Notes under the pieces: generated by a model
Database searches by the model: none
The model's input: only the letters and a program-made list of their open reading frames with translations
Told to the model about the DNA's origin: nothing
Position numbers and translations under genes: made by a program
Assembly (NCBI GenBank): GCA_037349315.1
Contig: JBAIAC010000007.1
Span: forward strand, 8,990,001 to 9,054,000
Direction: 5' to 3'
DNA length: 64,000 nt
Source: Chelydra serpentina
Taxonomy: Eukaryota > Chordata > Testudines > Chelydridae
Shown: piece by piece, positions 23,169-34,899 of the stretch
Numbering within the stretch: the stretch's first letter is position 1
Layout: each line of letters opens with the position of its first letter

Positions 23169-23173
23169 CACAG

Positions 23174-23270
23174 ATGTGGGATAATCTGCCCACCATGTTC
23201 AGCCTCATCCTGGTCCCTAATAGTTGGAGATAGACTGAGGTCCTAAAGCATGAGGTTAACATCTCTCCCA
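23174..23270 (+). mobile_element. LINE tail, right part
   Basis: Continues the family interrupted at 22640, with GGGATAATCTGCCCACC, CCCTAATAGTTGGAGATAG and AAGCATGAGGTTAACATC. Confidence 0.45.
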
Positions 23271-23589
23271 AAGGAAGGATCTCCCCTCCTTGGGAGAAAG
23301 AGACTGAACCAACCCAGAAATAAGAGCCAGATCAATTATTGTTGTTATTCACTCTGAAGCTGAGGAGCAGAGTAAGTAGGCACATGACCACCGGTTCAGA
23401 CCTGTATTTTTGGGATAAACTGGACAATCAGTATCCTCCTTAGCCCATCTTTACTAAGGTGTAAAAGCTCATATTCTCTTTTTTTTAAAAACTGCAGTTG
23501 AGTCAGTCAGAGATTAATATCAAAGTGACCCACAATTAAATGTTTTCTTTCAGTTCAACAAACCAAAATGTTTCACTTGGGGCAACCTG

Positions 23590-23700
23590 ACCCAGAACTA
23601 AATACTTAATTTTAAGAGGGAAAAAAAATCTGCAAAATCAAAATTTTCCTCAGGAAAATTTCAATTTTGCAGAAATTGCATTTTCTATAAAAAAAAACAT
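23590..23700. repeat. AT-rich self-complementary repeat
   Basis: AAAATCTGCAAAATC and AATTTTGCAGAAATT pair as inverted copies around TTTTCCTCAGGAAAA. Similar 'AAAATTTTGAC/GTCAAAA' style repeats occur at 42140-42580, 49470-49740 and 54910-55200. Confidence 0.5.
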
Positions 23701-24016
23701 TGATGGAACATTCCCAACCAGCTCTAACAGATAGAATTAAGCCTATAAGCCTCTTACACAGTGTCTTGTTTTCTCTCTTTTCTGCTTTGACCAGAAACTA
23801 CAAAGGAGACATTGAGGCCACATGCGCGTGCACACACACAGCGAGAGAGCGCGCGAGAGAGAAATACATTATGAACCACTTTTAAAAAAAAATTCTCTCT
23901 AATAGGGGAGAAATGGGGATGTCCTGGAAATATTTGTTCTAGCATGGGGCTGTGGAGCCAACTCATCCACAAGAATGTTGTGTTTAGCACTTTGTGTGTG
24001 TGTGTTTTACTGCTAG

Positions 24017-24112
24017 ATTGATCTTCGTGATGATCCCAAAACTTTGGCTCGACTACTTTATATGAAGGAGAAACCCCTCACTTATGAACATGGAGTGAAG
24101 CTGGCTAAAGAG
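24017..24112 (+). CDS. RHOJ: RHOJ coding exon 4
   Basis: A 96-nt exon with acceptor TACTGCTAG and donor GTATCG. It encodes 32 residues from [13 protein letters not shown] to GVKLAKE, equal to human 135-166. It supplies the second half of the G4 motif (TQ|ID) and the Rho-specific insert helix, including [12 protein letters not shown]. The last codon is GAG (Glu), where I recall Ala in human RHOJ and Glu in the paralogue RHOQ. Phase 0 on both sides; intact. Confidence 0.96.
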
Positions 24113-25388
24113 GTATCGTTGTTTTGCAGAATAGTTTGACCATAACTTTAGTTTCTGTATATTTCACTCAAATCCAATTATTTCATTTTTTCCTCCATTT
24201 TCACTATACTTGGGCCCAAACTAAAACCTCAACGCCAAACACACTGAATTTTGCACCTTTAAGGTAAGACTAGAGACAGGCTTAATTGTTCTGCAATCCC
24301 ACTAATAAATCTATGGTATATAACAAGCACCCTCCATACATGAGACATCTGAATGAAATGAAACATCTAATGTTTTTAGGTTTGATTTAGGATCAGCCAC
24401 TGCAGCATTTTACGATATTTGGTCATAACAAAATGGATACATAACAGGTTGTTTTACACACCATGTTAAAACAAACTATACATTGTGGATGTTATTCATT
24501 TATATTAACCTATAAAGACATTCCGTGGTTTTCCTGGGAGAAAATGTACATCTGTGTTTGGCAGAATAACGTTAGTCACTGCAAAAAAAAATGAATCGTA
24601 ACCTACAGAAGCTGCATTTAGGCTGCAGAGATGGGAATGAGCTGGAAAGTTCTCATCTTGACTGGAGCACTCCCAAAGTTTCAGTGTGTTTGGATCCAGC
24701 TTTTTAGCTAAGACCGATGTGTAGGAGATGGATACAAAAGCTTGTCTAAAATAAGAAGCTCAAATGTTTTCTCTCTGGTGCTACATGGGCTAATCACAAT
24801 GGGACAAATTCTACTCCTAGTCACTCCCATATAAACACATCCGGCTTGATACACGCTTAAGGCCACTTTACACAGCTACGTACTGGGGCCTTACTGTAAA
24901 TGAGACTCAGGCCCATAGACCTCTATTTTATGGGATCTTCTTTTCAGTTTATAATGGATTATTGCTCTGGGTAAGGAGACGGGATGGAGAAATGAACATG
25001 AAATACATACGTACTTCAATGCCAGCAGCATCTGCAGTCAGACACGAGCACGTTCCAACTAGTCACTGCACATATTGGTTGTGCTGATATTTAGTCAGAG
25101 GGTTCTAAAAGGCCAAGCAGGAGGAATTGCAGGAGGAATTGCATTTATCCAAATTCATTTCCATGGGCAGGCTCAAGGACCACTCTGCATGTGTGCAAGT
25201 GCCCACAGAATGGGAGGGTATTTTTGACTCAGTGGCAGGCCCCCGTCAATCATCCTGAGCCTGTAGGAACGCCTCCGCAACGGCTTCATCTCTGTAGCGT
25301 TTGATAGGGTAGGCCAAGAGCATGAAGGGGAGCTAAAGATAGTTATGTTAAGTGACTCAACCGCACTGCCAGGGAGCACCTGAGCCAA

Positions 25389-25448
25389 TGCCTCCTGGAA
25401 ACCCTGAGATCCATCCAGTGCCTCCTGGAAACCCTGAGACCCAGCTTC
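25389..25448. repeat. 30-bp tandem duplication
   Basis: The 21-bp core at 25389-25409 recurs exactly at 25419-25439, giving a 30-bp period and two copies. The spacers are similar but not identical. Confidence 0.8.
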
Positions 25449-25800
25449 ATCTGTTCAGAGGATCCCCTACTCAGTGGAAGGGTTCCTACAAACTCTCAGC
25501 TGGCATACATGGAGCTTCCTCTTCCTGGCCAGCCCCACCGGCAGACTGTTGCTCCCTCCACTTCTCCCTCTGCACTGAGACAGTGCCCTGGAATCTGTTC
25601 TCAATTCCTGTCCCACAAGGCCTTGTGGTAGTCCCATGATCAGATAGGAAGCCAGGCCCAAGGCAGAGCTAGGACATTAATCCATCTTAAAGGCATGGCT
25701 CATTCTATATCAGGCAGTTATGTGCACGTGAGGACAACAGGAGCTGTAGGTCATAAACATGTCCTATTGTCTTCTTCTCCAAACTGTGTATTTATGACCC

Positions 25801-25826
25801 CCACCTCTCTCTCTCTCTTTCTCTCC
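25801..25826 (+). repeat. (CT)n tract at RHOJ intron 4 acceptor
   Basis: A pyrimidine run lies just before the TTTAAG acceptor of RHOJ exon 5. It is both a simple repeat and the likely polypyrimidine tract. Confidence 0.8.
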
Positions 25827-25834
25827 TGTTTAAG

Positions 25835-25981
25835 ATCGGAGCACAGTGTTATTTGGAGTGTTCAGCCCTGACACAGAAAGGCCTTAAAACCGTCTTTGAT
25901 GAAGCAATCCTCACCATTTTTCACCCTAAGAAAAAGAAGAGACGCTGTGTGACGTGCCACAGCTGCTGTACAGTTGTATGA
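25835..25981 (+). CDS. RHOJ: RHOJ terminal coding exon (exon 5)
   Basis: The coding part is 147 nt, 48 residues plus TGA at 25979-25981. It starts [20 protein letters not shown], containing the G5 motif SAL. It ends with the hypervariable tail PKKKKRRC, then CHSCCTVV. The lysine and arginine run is the polybasic membrane signal. The last four residues CTVV form a CAAX box for prenylation, and the upstream Cys is a likely palmitoylation site as in RHOQ and RHOJ. Human RHOJ ends differently in detail (CSII, as I recall) but has the same architecture. With the other visible exons this gives about 155 of roughly 214 residues. Confidence 0.96.
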   Translation: MGAQCYLECSALTQKGLKTVFDEAILTIFHPKKKKRRCVTCHSCCTVV

Positions 25982-28232
25982 GGTCACTTGAAAAGCAAAG
26001 CAGGACAGTGCTATTGTCCAACTAAACCCCCCAGGTTAGAATGGCAATGAGCGTCACACACAAACTGAAATGGGGAACATGACCAGAAAGGAGTCCTATT
26101 AAACCATATATGATTCCTCCATTCTGTGAAACCTCAGGCTGTAACATGTTAGCCAGCTAATGTCTATTTGCTTTCTTAACCCGATCGAGCTGTATGTAGC
26201 CTGTTCCCACACTATGCTCGGATGCACTGAGTCAGTATAAAACAGGATGTCTGCTAATGGCTGACTCTGAATCGGGTTAGGGCGCTGTGTTGAAAACTTT
26301 AAAGACACTGTAAAACAACCAAGAAAAACTTCATTTGTGGCCTTAAGCAAGAATTGATCAAAAGTATAAATTTATAATACTTATGAATTGAATATGAATG
26401 GATCAAAAGCACAGAGAAATCATTAGGAGTTTAATATGTAATCATATACATTATATATAGGATATACTTTCAAATTACTTTTCTTTATAAGATACTCACT
26501 AATTTCAGGATCTACTTTAGTTTGTTTAAAATGACATGAAAGCAAAGCAGTAGTGACTCCAATTCCCAGTCATTTAACTCATGTTACATCATCAAGCCAT
26601 CAAAATGGATCAATATTTACCTTCAGATTGAAGGAATGTTCTTTTTACTACAAGAAATGACAAATAACTCTATTTTATACAGAATGTGTCCAGGCTGGGC
26701 CAGGAGGTTTTCAGAAGCTGGGTGAGGGAGAACAGTGTAAGTAAAAAACTGTAGCATTAATTTGCAGAAACAAAGTGATCATATTACCAAAAAATCTTGT
26801 GACAGACATGGAAAACCAGGGAGGTGTTGCATTGCCATGAGTATTATAAATTTAGTCTACAAATTGGGTGCATTTCCACATCTCACCCAGCAGATGAAAA
26901 CAAAAACAAACTAGCCAAAGCCACATTGATTTGAAGTGCTTTATAATGATCCAGTTGCCTTATTTGAAATAGTTTTTTTTAGAAATGATCTTGTGCAAAA
27001 GTATTAATTTGAGCGGACGTTTAAACATGTCTCTTTACTGTAGTCCTCACTCTGCTATTCATTGCTTTGTCTGTGTCTTCCGTGTTCATTAGTGCAAAAT
27101 AGCAGTTAAGGTATAGTGTGGGTATGCTACTCAGGAACTTGCTTTCAGACAATATGCAGGATGATGTGCTGCAGCATGTAGTACGGAGACAGGAAGCCTG
27201 AACCTCAAGGGAATGAAAGCTGACAATAAGCACTCTTTGCTGTTGAATGAAGTGCGCCTTTTCGCTAAGGCTTCTCCAGGGAGCCTGTTGTTTTGCACAT
27301 CACAGCAAGATGCTGTTATACCACAGACACTCGGAGGTGAACTGTGAGGGTGCCTTATTACTTACATCTGCCTACAAGTGCCTTGGAAATGCCCATGTAG
27401 CTGTCTTGTTATGGATTTCATTTCTGATCGTACCTCTCCAAGGCATACAATTACAATGCCAGCAAATCCATGTTTCTAGACCTATAAAGCAACTCCCTGA
27501 AAAAAGCAACTGTCAGAGTCAGTGTTTCCAGACCTAGTATGGAATTGTACCCTCTCCCACCAGCAAAGTACTAGCACAGGTGTTAATTTACCCACCCATT
27601 TCTTGGAACAGCCAGCATTCTCCTCTTTCGATGTACTGTACAGTGCTTGAGTCTATAGCGGGGCAGCTAGAAAGCCTCTGCCATTAACGGGAGATTGGGG
27701 AACCAATCCTACCGTCCTTACTCAGGCAAAACTCCCATTGACTTCAGTGGGATTTTGAGTAAGGCCTGTAGCATTCGGCCCAAAGTAAGCAACACCATAG
27801 ATACAAGGCCCAATCCCACATTCATTGCAATCAAAGACAAAACTCCCATTGACTTCAGTGATGATGACCGTATCCTTTACTACACCGATATTTATAGAAG
27901 CTTTTCCTGTATGAGATCATTGTCATTACATTGTAAAAGCCTTGCTCTGGATTCCAGCTGCACGGTGCCCATTAAAATCCATGGGAAGTGCATGGCTAGA
28001 ACTTACTGGCTGTAACTTAAGGGTAAATGAAGCAATTTCTGTTTTAGTAAATGCAACTCAGTAGAATTCAAGGGCCCACAATCCTACGGACACTAATTTA
28101 GGCTTTGCCGTTGACTCTAATAGGAGCAGGATCAAAACATTTCTGTCAGTACAGGTCACCCATTATCTCCGAGACACAAGGGGTCTTTAGCTATGGTCAT
28201 TGGTAAATAAGTGTCTTTTGCTATATTATTGC

Positions 28233-28870
28233 TAAGGATACGAGTCGGTCATGGAGGTCACGGATTCCATGACTTTCTGGGACTTCCGGGACTTCTTCCA
28301 GGGCAGGGCTGGAGCAGCTGTCAGCCCCAGGGCCGCCAAAGCAGCAGCCCCAGGGCTGAAGCAACGGCCAGGGTTGGGTCGGCCCCACTGGGGCTGAAGC
28401 TGTCAGCCCCTGACGCAGGAGCAGCAGCAGGATTAGAGCAGGGGCCAGTGGTCAGCCCCGGAGCTGCTGGAGCAGCTAGCTGGTAGTTAGCTTCAGGGTT
28501 ACTGGAGGGAGCAGCAGTTCCCCAGCCACCGGAATGGCAGCCGGCCCCAGGGCCACCAAAGCAGTGATCCTCCAGGCCACTGGAGCAGCTGGACAATGGT
28601 CAGCTCCGGAGCCGCTGGCCAGCATTTGCCCTGGAGTCACCAAAGCAGTGACTGGGCTTGGATGAGCCCCCCTGAGAATGGAGCAGCAGCGGGGCCGGAG
28701 CAGCTGCCTGAGCCCCCAGGAGCGCTGAGTGTTAGTCCCCCATCCTGCCCCTGCCGGGTATTTTTTGTAAATGTCAGGCACAGGTCACGGGCTTCCGCGA
28801 ATTTTTGTTTATTGCCCATGACCTGTCCCTGACTTTTAGTAAAAATCCCCGTGCCAGAATCTTAACCTTC
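28233..28870. mobile_element. GC-rich hAT-like element with perfect 8-bp duplication
   Basis: The 638-bp element is flanked by ATTATTGC at 28225-28232 and 28871-28878. The ends TAAGGATACG and CTTAACCTTC are weak inverted repeats. Near each end are GGTCATGGAGGTCACGG and CCCATGACCTGTCCCTGAC, in inverted relation. The middle (28320-28730) is strongly GC-rich with repeated GGAGCAGC and CAGCCCC motifs, which explains the alanine, proline and serine-rich spurious frames on both strands. hAT is inferred from the duplication length. Confidence 0.7.
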
Positions 28871-31800
28871 ATTATTGCACAGTGGAATTGTGGTAAACAT
28901 TGGGTCACTGTCCGTGGTCATGGCTGAAAATGAAGTTGTAGTAAGTCAGGGATGCTGAAGAAAATCTGGTGTGCGCCATAGGGTATAATCCCTAGTGAGC
29001 ACTCTAGAACCTGTTTCATCCTGTTGAAGGGGTTGTCTTGGAATATGTTAACAGAAAGTTTGGGAAATGTAGCTCAGACCAGAAAGTGAGCCTGGCGACA
29101 ATGCCATTTTCTTCCGTACAAAAGGAGCTGTGGTTTGCATTTCGGTTAGGTGAATGTGTTAATTACCTAGTGCGGCTGGGCTGCAGGTAGCACCTCTGGC
29201 CGTCGGTTCACTGGACTCCCACGTATCAGAGGTGCAGCAGGAAAGTTAGGAGCAGATTGAATATAGAAATGTTTGGGGAATATTTTATTGATTTAGGGCC
29301 TGACCCAAATCCCCATGAAATTAACAAAAGCTCCCCTCCCCATCAATTTATTTCAAAGGACTTCGTATCAAGGGTTTAGAGCTCAATCTGACCCCACTGA
29401 GGTTTGCCACTGATTTCAATGGAAGATGGCATGCTTATTCCGTTCCCAAGAATTGAGTCGATATACAGTATACATATATACATATGAGTCTGTGGGTAAG
29501 GGGAAAATGGGTGCCAAGTCTCTTTCACCTGAACTGCAATACATGCCCTAAGGTTGGATCTGCCAGATAATGTTACAGCTTCTCTAAATTGAAGAGAAAC
29601 TAAAACTCTAGATTGACAGCTGAGCTTATCATAAAATAATGAGTACATTGGAAAAGTGCAATATATCATTCCCATCATGCCTTTAGGAAGCCACAGATAA
29701 TTGAATGATGGGGTTTGGGTGCTGTTTAATATCAATGGTGCCTGTTAATAATGATGGTATGACATATGATAGGCATGTTAAATCAGAAATTAAATTACCA
29801 ATTATATCATTAATATAACTGCATTAATTTTGGGAAACTAAATACTGTGATAATAGATGCTAAAATGCTAATATCCTCATATATTAAAAACTACAGACCT
29901 CTGTACAAATCATTGCATAGTAGAGAAAGCAGATGGAGGACTATTATTATTCATGAAAAAATATTTTAATTAATGCAAAGCAGGACTTTTTTGCACTTAT
30001 AAAGTGAAGTAAATCAATTTTGCAAGGTGATAAAACTGTGAATTAAAGAAATGCTTTCAAGCTGCTTATGACCAAAATTTGACCTACCCTCAAAGGGTAA
30101 CAATCCACTTAGAAATGGCCTCTGGAGTCTATGTATTTTTTATTCCTTACCATCAAAAATAAATGTTTGAAATATAGCCACACTTTATGTAGGTCCTACA
30201 AGGCCAAATTTTCAAAAGGCCTCTTTAATTGCCCCCTCTCCTCCTCCTACCCCCCGTCTGTATTTGTGAGTGCACATATTTCTATGCCCAAACTGGCATT
30301 TATACCAGTAACTTCCCAGCTGTAAAACTCACTATGTATTTTTGAGGGAAGGAGCTCAACTTGCATGGGTAAATATGAGTTGTAGAGGCACAAGCTGATG
30401 CCTTTCCAAATACTGTGAGCAGAGTTAAGGATGACCTTTGACAATTGGCCTCCAGTACCTTGTGCTTTTCTGCTACGGAGCCAGCAGATGGACTACGAAC
30501 TGATGAGCAAAGACTATTCCCAGAGTTGTTGTGACAACACTGATGGTTCTAAAGTAGAAACACGGAAATGAATAGAAACATCAGATTATTTTTCAAGCAC
30601 CATTAGAAACAACAGAAACAATAAACATTTGCCTACTGAAAGGCTGTATGTGGTCTAGCAACCTGATGTTACTGTGCCAACCACCTGCAGAGCCCCCTGG
30701 AAATCAGGCCCTGAATTCATAATGAAGGCAAATGTGATTTTAAAGCTTATTAGAATAAGTAAAGAGCAAAAACTACTCCAAGAAATTATTTGACAATGAT
30801 AATAGTTTATCTCAATTGATGTCAAAGCCATTTCTGACAGACCTACTTTTGTTAATAGCCTATTATCTTTTCAAATGCTTTCAGATCTTAAAAGGAATGT
30901 GCTAAATCCTTGCCTGGGCCTTTTTTTTAAAACCTACATATTCTCTCAAGAGTTGCTTTTAATTAATTACTAAAATGTAAATAGGGTCCCAGCAAAAATG
31001 TTCATGGTGAGCTCTTTGACGGTGCATGACAATAAATGGAGGCTTTGTTGTCACACCAGGTTTGATCAAACAATCCTAATGCTTACAGGACTTCCATAGA
31101 CTTCAACCTCAGTTATGTATATATATGTAATGCAGAATAGGGCACTTAGTAATTAAACAAAATATATTCTGGCGGATAAGAGGGGTTGTCTGTCTTGCAT
31201 GAGAAATTTCTTCAGCCTAATAAAATTCAAGAGCTTTTCTAATTAATTTGGAAGAAGGCTTTTGTCTTAATTATTATTGTTACTGGAGCAATTCTGAACC
31301 AAGCTGCCACCAGGAGCAAACTTTGTTAAGCTTGGCAGTCTTAACATAGAACCATTCTTAAGTCCATAAAACTGAATGGAGAGCCTGGGGCACGTGGCCG
31401 GGACTGGAAAACTGAAGCTGAGATTTTCAGAACTGTCTGAATTGCATTCAGCTCCTTTAGGCAACTTTGGATCTCTCAGCCTAAAGGGACCAAGGGGGTG
31501 TCTAATGAGGTGCTACAAGAAAAATGTTTGCACACGTATATTTAAAGACCTGATCCAAAAGCTGCTGATGCGGATAGGATCCTTTCAGTTGACTTCAGTG
31601 GGCTTCCGATCAGGCCCTAAATTTAACAATATATACACTATGTTTAGTGGTATTTCTGTGATCTATTTTAACAAGGTTGCCCATGTTGCCTGTTCCCTTA
31701 TCATGTCACATAGGAGAGGATGCTACTGACTGTCAGATTGTGGCTGACCCTGCATGCCGGTGCAATGGAGTAAGAGGGTGTAAGGAGCACTCTTATTCTC

Positions 31801-32783
31801 TTGTGCCATACCACCCCTTGTAGTTCATGGGCAGTAGCAGGTTCCACAGAGCCACTGTGTCTCTCTCCCTTTTGCCCTGTAGGTCCTAGCCCTAGTGGGT
31901 ATGCGAACCTCTCATTGCTCTGCCTTTTAAATATCTACTGCCACAGCTACCACGCAACTCGTGAAGAACAAGCTGGTACATCAGATCAAGAAACAAAATG
32001 TTTTCTCAAGAAGGGCCCAATCTGGCACTCAGTGACGTCAATGGGAGGCTGTCCATTGACTTCAGTGGGTTTTGGATTCGACCCGGAAAGCCTGCACTGT
32101 TAATAATATGGGAATTCGATGCTAAAGATTAACATAGCTGAGAAAGGAAGCCCTAGGGCCCACGCCTCCTCCCACTGGTGCCAGTGGCAAAACTCCCACT
32201 GAGCTCAACAAGAGCAGGATCGGGTGCCTGAAAGACAGACCACAACACCAAAGAGGTTTTCTTGTTCAGAGTCTCCCATCAAATTGTCTCTGTCTTTTTT
32301 AAGTCTTGTTTAATTTCATTAAAAGATCCAGTCAAAAAGCCAAATAATTATTATTTAAAAAAAAAAAACGCAATGAAAATGTGTTGACTAGTTGTAATCT
32401 TGACCCCTGCCCTCCGGGCAGCGAGGACAACTCTTTTGTTTTCTTTTTAAGCAAGACTTATTTTCTTACCTAGTGCATGTAGTTTCCTTGGTCATTCTCA
32501 GTGCTGCATGAACAGAACAGTGGAAGGAAACTGAGCCCCAGCCTTTGCCTTAGTGGTCAGCTAAGACCCAAGGCAACAGTTCTTGCCCAGGGAAAGATCT
32601 CACTGAAATTTGATGGGCTGTTGGTTGGGTTGTTTTATCTGGGTTATGTCTGCAGGACTGGGCCCAAAGGGTCTTCACTGACGAAATTGTCAGGCATGAT
32701 TATCCGTAACTTAATGTAACCCACTGTTCAGTGTGTGTTGCATGTCTCCCTCTGCACCTGGTCTCCAAAGGATTACCTAAGAG

Positions 32784-33076
32784 TAGGCTGACCATATTTC
32801 CTTGAGACAAAAACGGGACATTGGGATGGCAAAAACGGGACGGGGAGACAAGAGGCAGCCGCAACAAGCTGCCCCTCATCTCCCCGCTCAGCAGCTCGGC
32901 GGGGAGACGAGGGGCAGCCGCAACAAGCCAGCATTCAGTTTTTTACAAAAAAATAAAAACTATATATAGTTTATTAAAAACGGGACAAAATTGACATTTA
33001 TATTAAAACGACAGGACGGTCGGGAAATATGAAAAACGGTGCTGTCCCGTTTAAAACGGTACGTATGGTCAGCCTA
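32784..33076. mobile_element. non-autonomous hAT element with perfect 8-bp duplication
   Basis: The 293-bp element has 13-bp perfect inverted ends, TAGGCTGACCATA and TATGGTCAGCCTA. It is flanked by CCTAAGAG at 32776-32783 and 33077-33084. Internal AAAACGGGACA motifs repeat on both sides, and a 36-bp CGGGGAGAC-AGGGGCAGCCGC-type unit is duplicated at about 32840-32930. No coding frame. Confidence 0.85.
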
Positions 33077-33084
33077 CCTAAGAG

Positions 33085-33340
33085 TATGTCTACACTGCAA
33101 TTAGATAGCTGACTCCTGATTGGGCTAAGGAGCTGCTTAATTGCAGTGTAGACTTCGTGCCTTGGGCTGATGCCCAGGCTCTAGGACCCTGTGAGGTGGG
33201 AGGGTCCCAGATCTCAGTCTGAAGCCCAAGCCCAGAAGTCTACACTTCAGTTAAACAGACCCTCAGCCTGAGCCCTGTGAGCCCGAGTCAGCTGGCATGA
33301 GCAAGCTGTGGGTGTCTAATTGCAGTGTACACATGCCCCA
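33085..33340. mobile_element. TATGTCTACACT-family MITE
   Basis: The left end TATGTCTACACTGCAATTAG and the right end CTAATTGCAGTGTACACATG are near-perfect inverted repeats. The left border coincides with the right target duplication of the hAT at 32784-33076, so the hAT inserted at or next to its edge. No target duplication of its own was found. Confidence 0.65.
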
Positions 33341-34689
33341 TGGGACTTAGACCCAGATCCCTAAAGGTATTTAGGCACCTACTCTTGTTGATTTCAATGG
33401 GAGTTAGACTCCTTCTTTTCAGGATCTAGGCCTTAGTTCTTTAGTTCAAGCATTTGAGGCTATGCTTTAGCTTTGGGATCCAATCCCTGTTGAGGACCAT
33501 GGCAAAAGTCATGATAGTAACAACACTTTTCAAGTGGCATATTTTTCAGAGGCTGAAATTGGATTGGTTGGCATCACATTTGTTTCACACCAGCCTATGG
33601 TGCATTATTATGCAGGCTTCCACCTTTACTTTTGTACATGATTGGCCAGGTTGCAGCTTGAGCTACTTGTAACCTCCTCATTGATTCACTTTCGCTTTGA
33701 TTCGAGATTGATTGCATTGTGATTCACCGCTATTGTCACTGACCTGCAATCTTCCGGTCTCAAAATGTAACAGACAATCCAGTGAGAAACAGGTAGAAAT
33801 ACTGACCTGAAGACTGTAGAAATGGTTTGTGTTTAGAGTAACTGACTGTATTCATAGTAGGACTGTGATGCCGGCTCTCAGCACTAGTTCCATAGTCCCA
33901 CCATGTTCATCTGAAACCGGTAGTAAAGAAAGAAAACATACTCATCTGCTTACAAAGCAGAATCTAGCATTCTCTCTATCGTATTATAAGCCAGTTTCTG
34001 AGAAGACAGCAGGTTAAGAACTGAGGCATTTACTTTTCTTCATACAAGCAACTGAATTTCTGTCTGCTAAAAGTTCTTCTTAAAAGCATTTCATGCACAA
34101 TACAAATGGATTCAGGGTCTGGTTAAAACAAAGGCTTAGTGGTAGACAGTTGTATTTGACATGAAGGTGTCGTATCCTTTCTGGATGTTGACTCAGTTTT
34201 AAAATTCATATTAAAGAAATAACTTGAAACCAAGCAAATACATTTTTTCAGCAGTCATATTTTGCTTATTCAAAAGTTTGTTAACAGTGTTCACTTTCTA
34301 TTTAAAACCCAGAATTGTGTATGCTTTGGCTTACCCTCTTTTAAACATGTAATTATTGTATATTATAACAACTCATTAATATCTTGTATTGTACATAGTA
34401 ATACATTTATTCCATTAAAGTAAACTATGTCTTTTGATGGTACTATTTGGAGAGGGACTCTGTAACTGTCCAATGCCTCTATATTTATTTACCCAGACTG
34501 AAACAGACTTTACTCACTTCTAGTTTGCAGAGCATTCCCAGTAAACAGATGTGGCAGCAAAAAGAACTGCAAAAACATCTAGTGTTGCATCCAGAAGGCA
34601 CTGCAACGCACACTCTCAGCTTCACACATTTTGAACAAGGGGGGACAATACAGAGGTTTATTTGACTCCACAGGTGGGAATGCTCAGGG

Positions 34690-34872
34690 AAGAACTGTTT
34701 CTGACCTCAGCCAGGAGCTGGACTGGATGACATGGGATGGATCACTTGATAATTAGCCTGTTCTGTTCTTTCCCTGGGAAGCATCTGGCACTGGCCACTG
34801 TCAGAAGACAGAATACTGGGCTAGCCGGACCATTGCTCTGGCCCAGTGTGGCCCATTCATATGTTCTTAACC
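34690..34872 (+). mobile_element. LINE 3' tail fragment
   Basis: Contains GAGCTGGACTGGATGACATG and TGGCCACTGTCAGAAGACAG then ATACTGGGCTAG, a dispersed 3' tail also partly present at 48085-48150 (TTGGCCACTGTTGGAAGACA). Probably CR1 or L2 group; the family is not certain. Confidence 0.45.
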
Positions 34873-34899
34873 CTGACTGGGGAGAATGGGGATAAAGTC

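Larger units (their letters stand above)
21694..24016 (+). other. RHOJ: RHOJ intron 3
   Basis: The intron begins GTAGCT and ends TACTGCTAG. It holds a hAT-like element at 22005-22308, a LINE tail split by a 528-bp insertion (22545-23270), and an AT-rich self-complementary repeat at 23590-23700. A purine and CG mixed simple tract (GAGAGAGCGCGCGAGAGAG) lies at 23840-23860. The remaining stretches show nothing recognisable. Confidence 0.85.
24113..25834 (+). other. RHOJ: RHOJ intron 4
   Basis: The intron starts GTATCG and ends CTCTCCTGTTTAAG after a long CT-rich tract (25801-25826) that should serve as a strong polypyrimidine tract. A 30-bp unit with TGCCTCCTGGAAACCCTGAG is present twice in tandem at 25389-25448. 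No other element was recognised. Confidence 0.85.

Noticed and set aside
28211..28832. Several Ala/Pro-rich frames near 28.2-28.8 kb
   Set aside because: All are inside the GC-rich hAT-like element 28233-28870.
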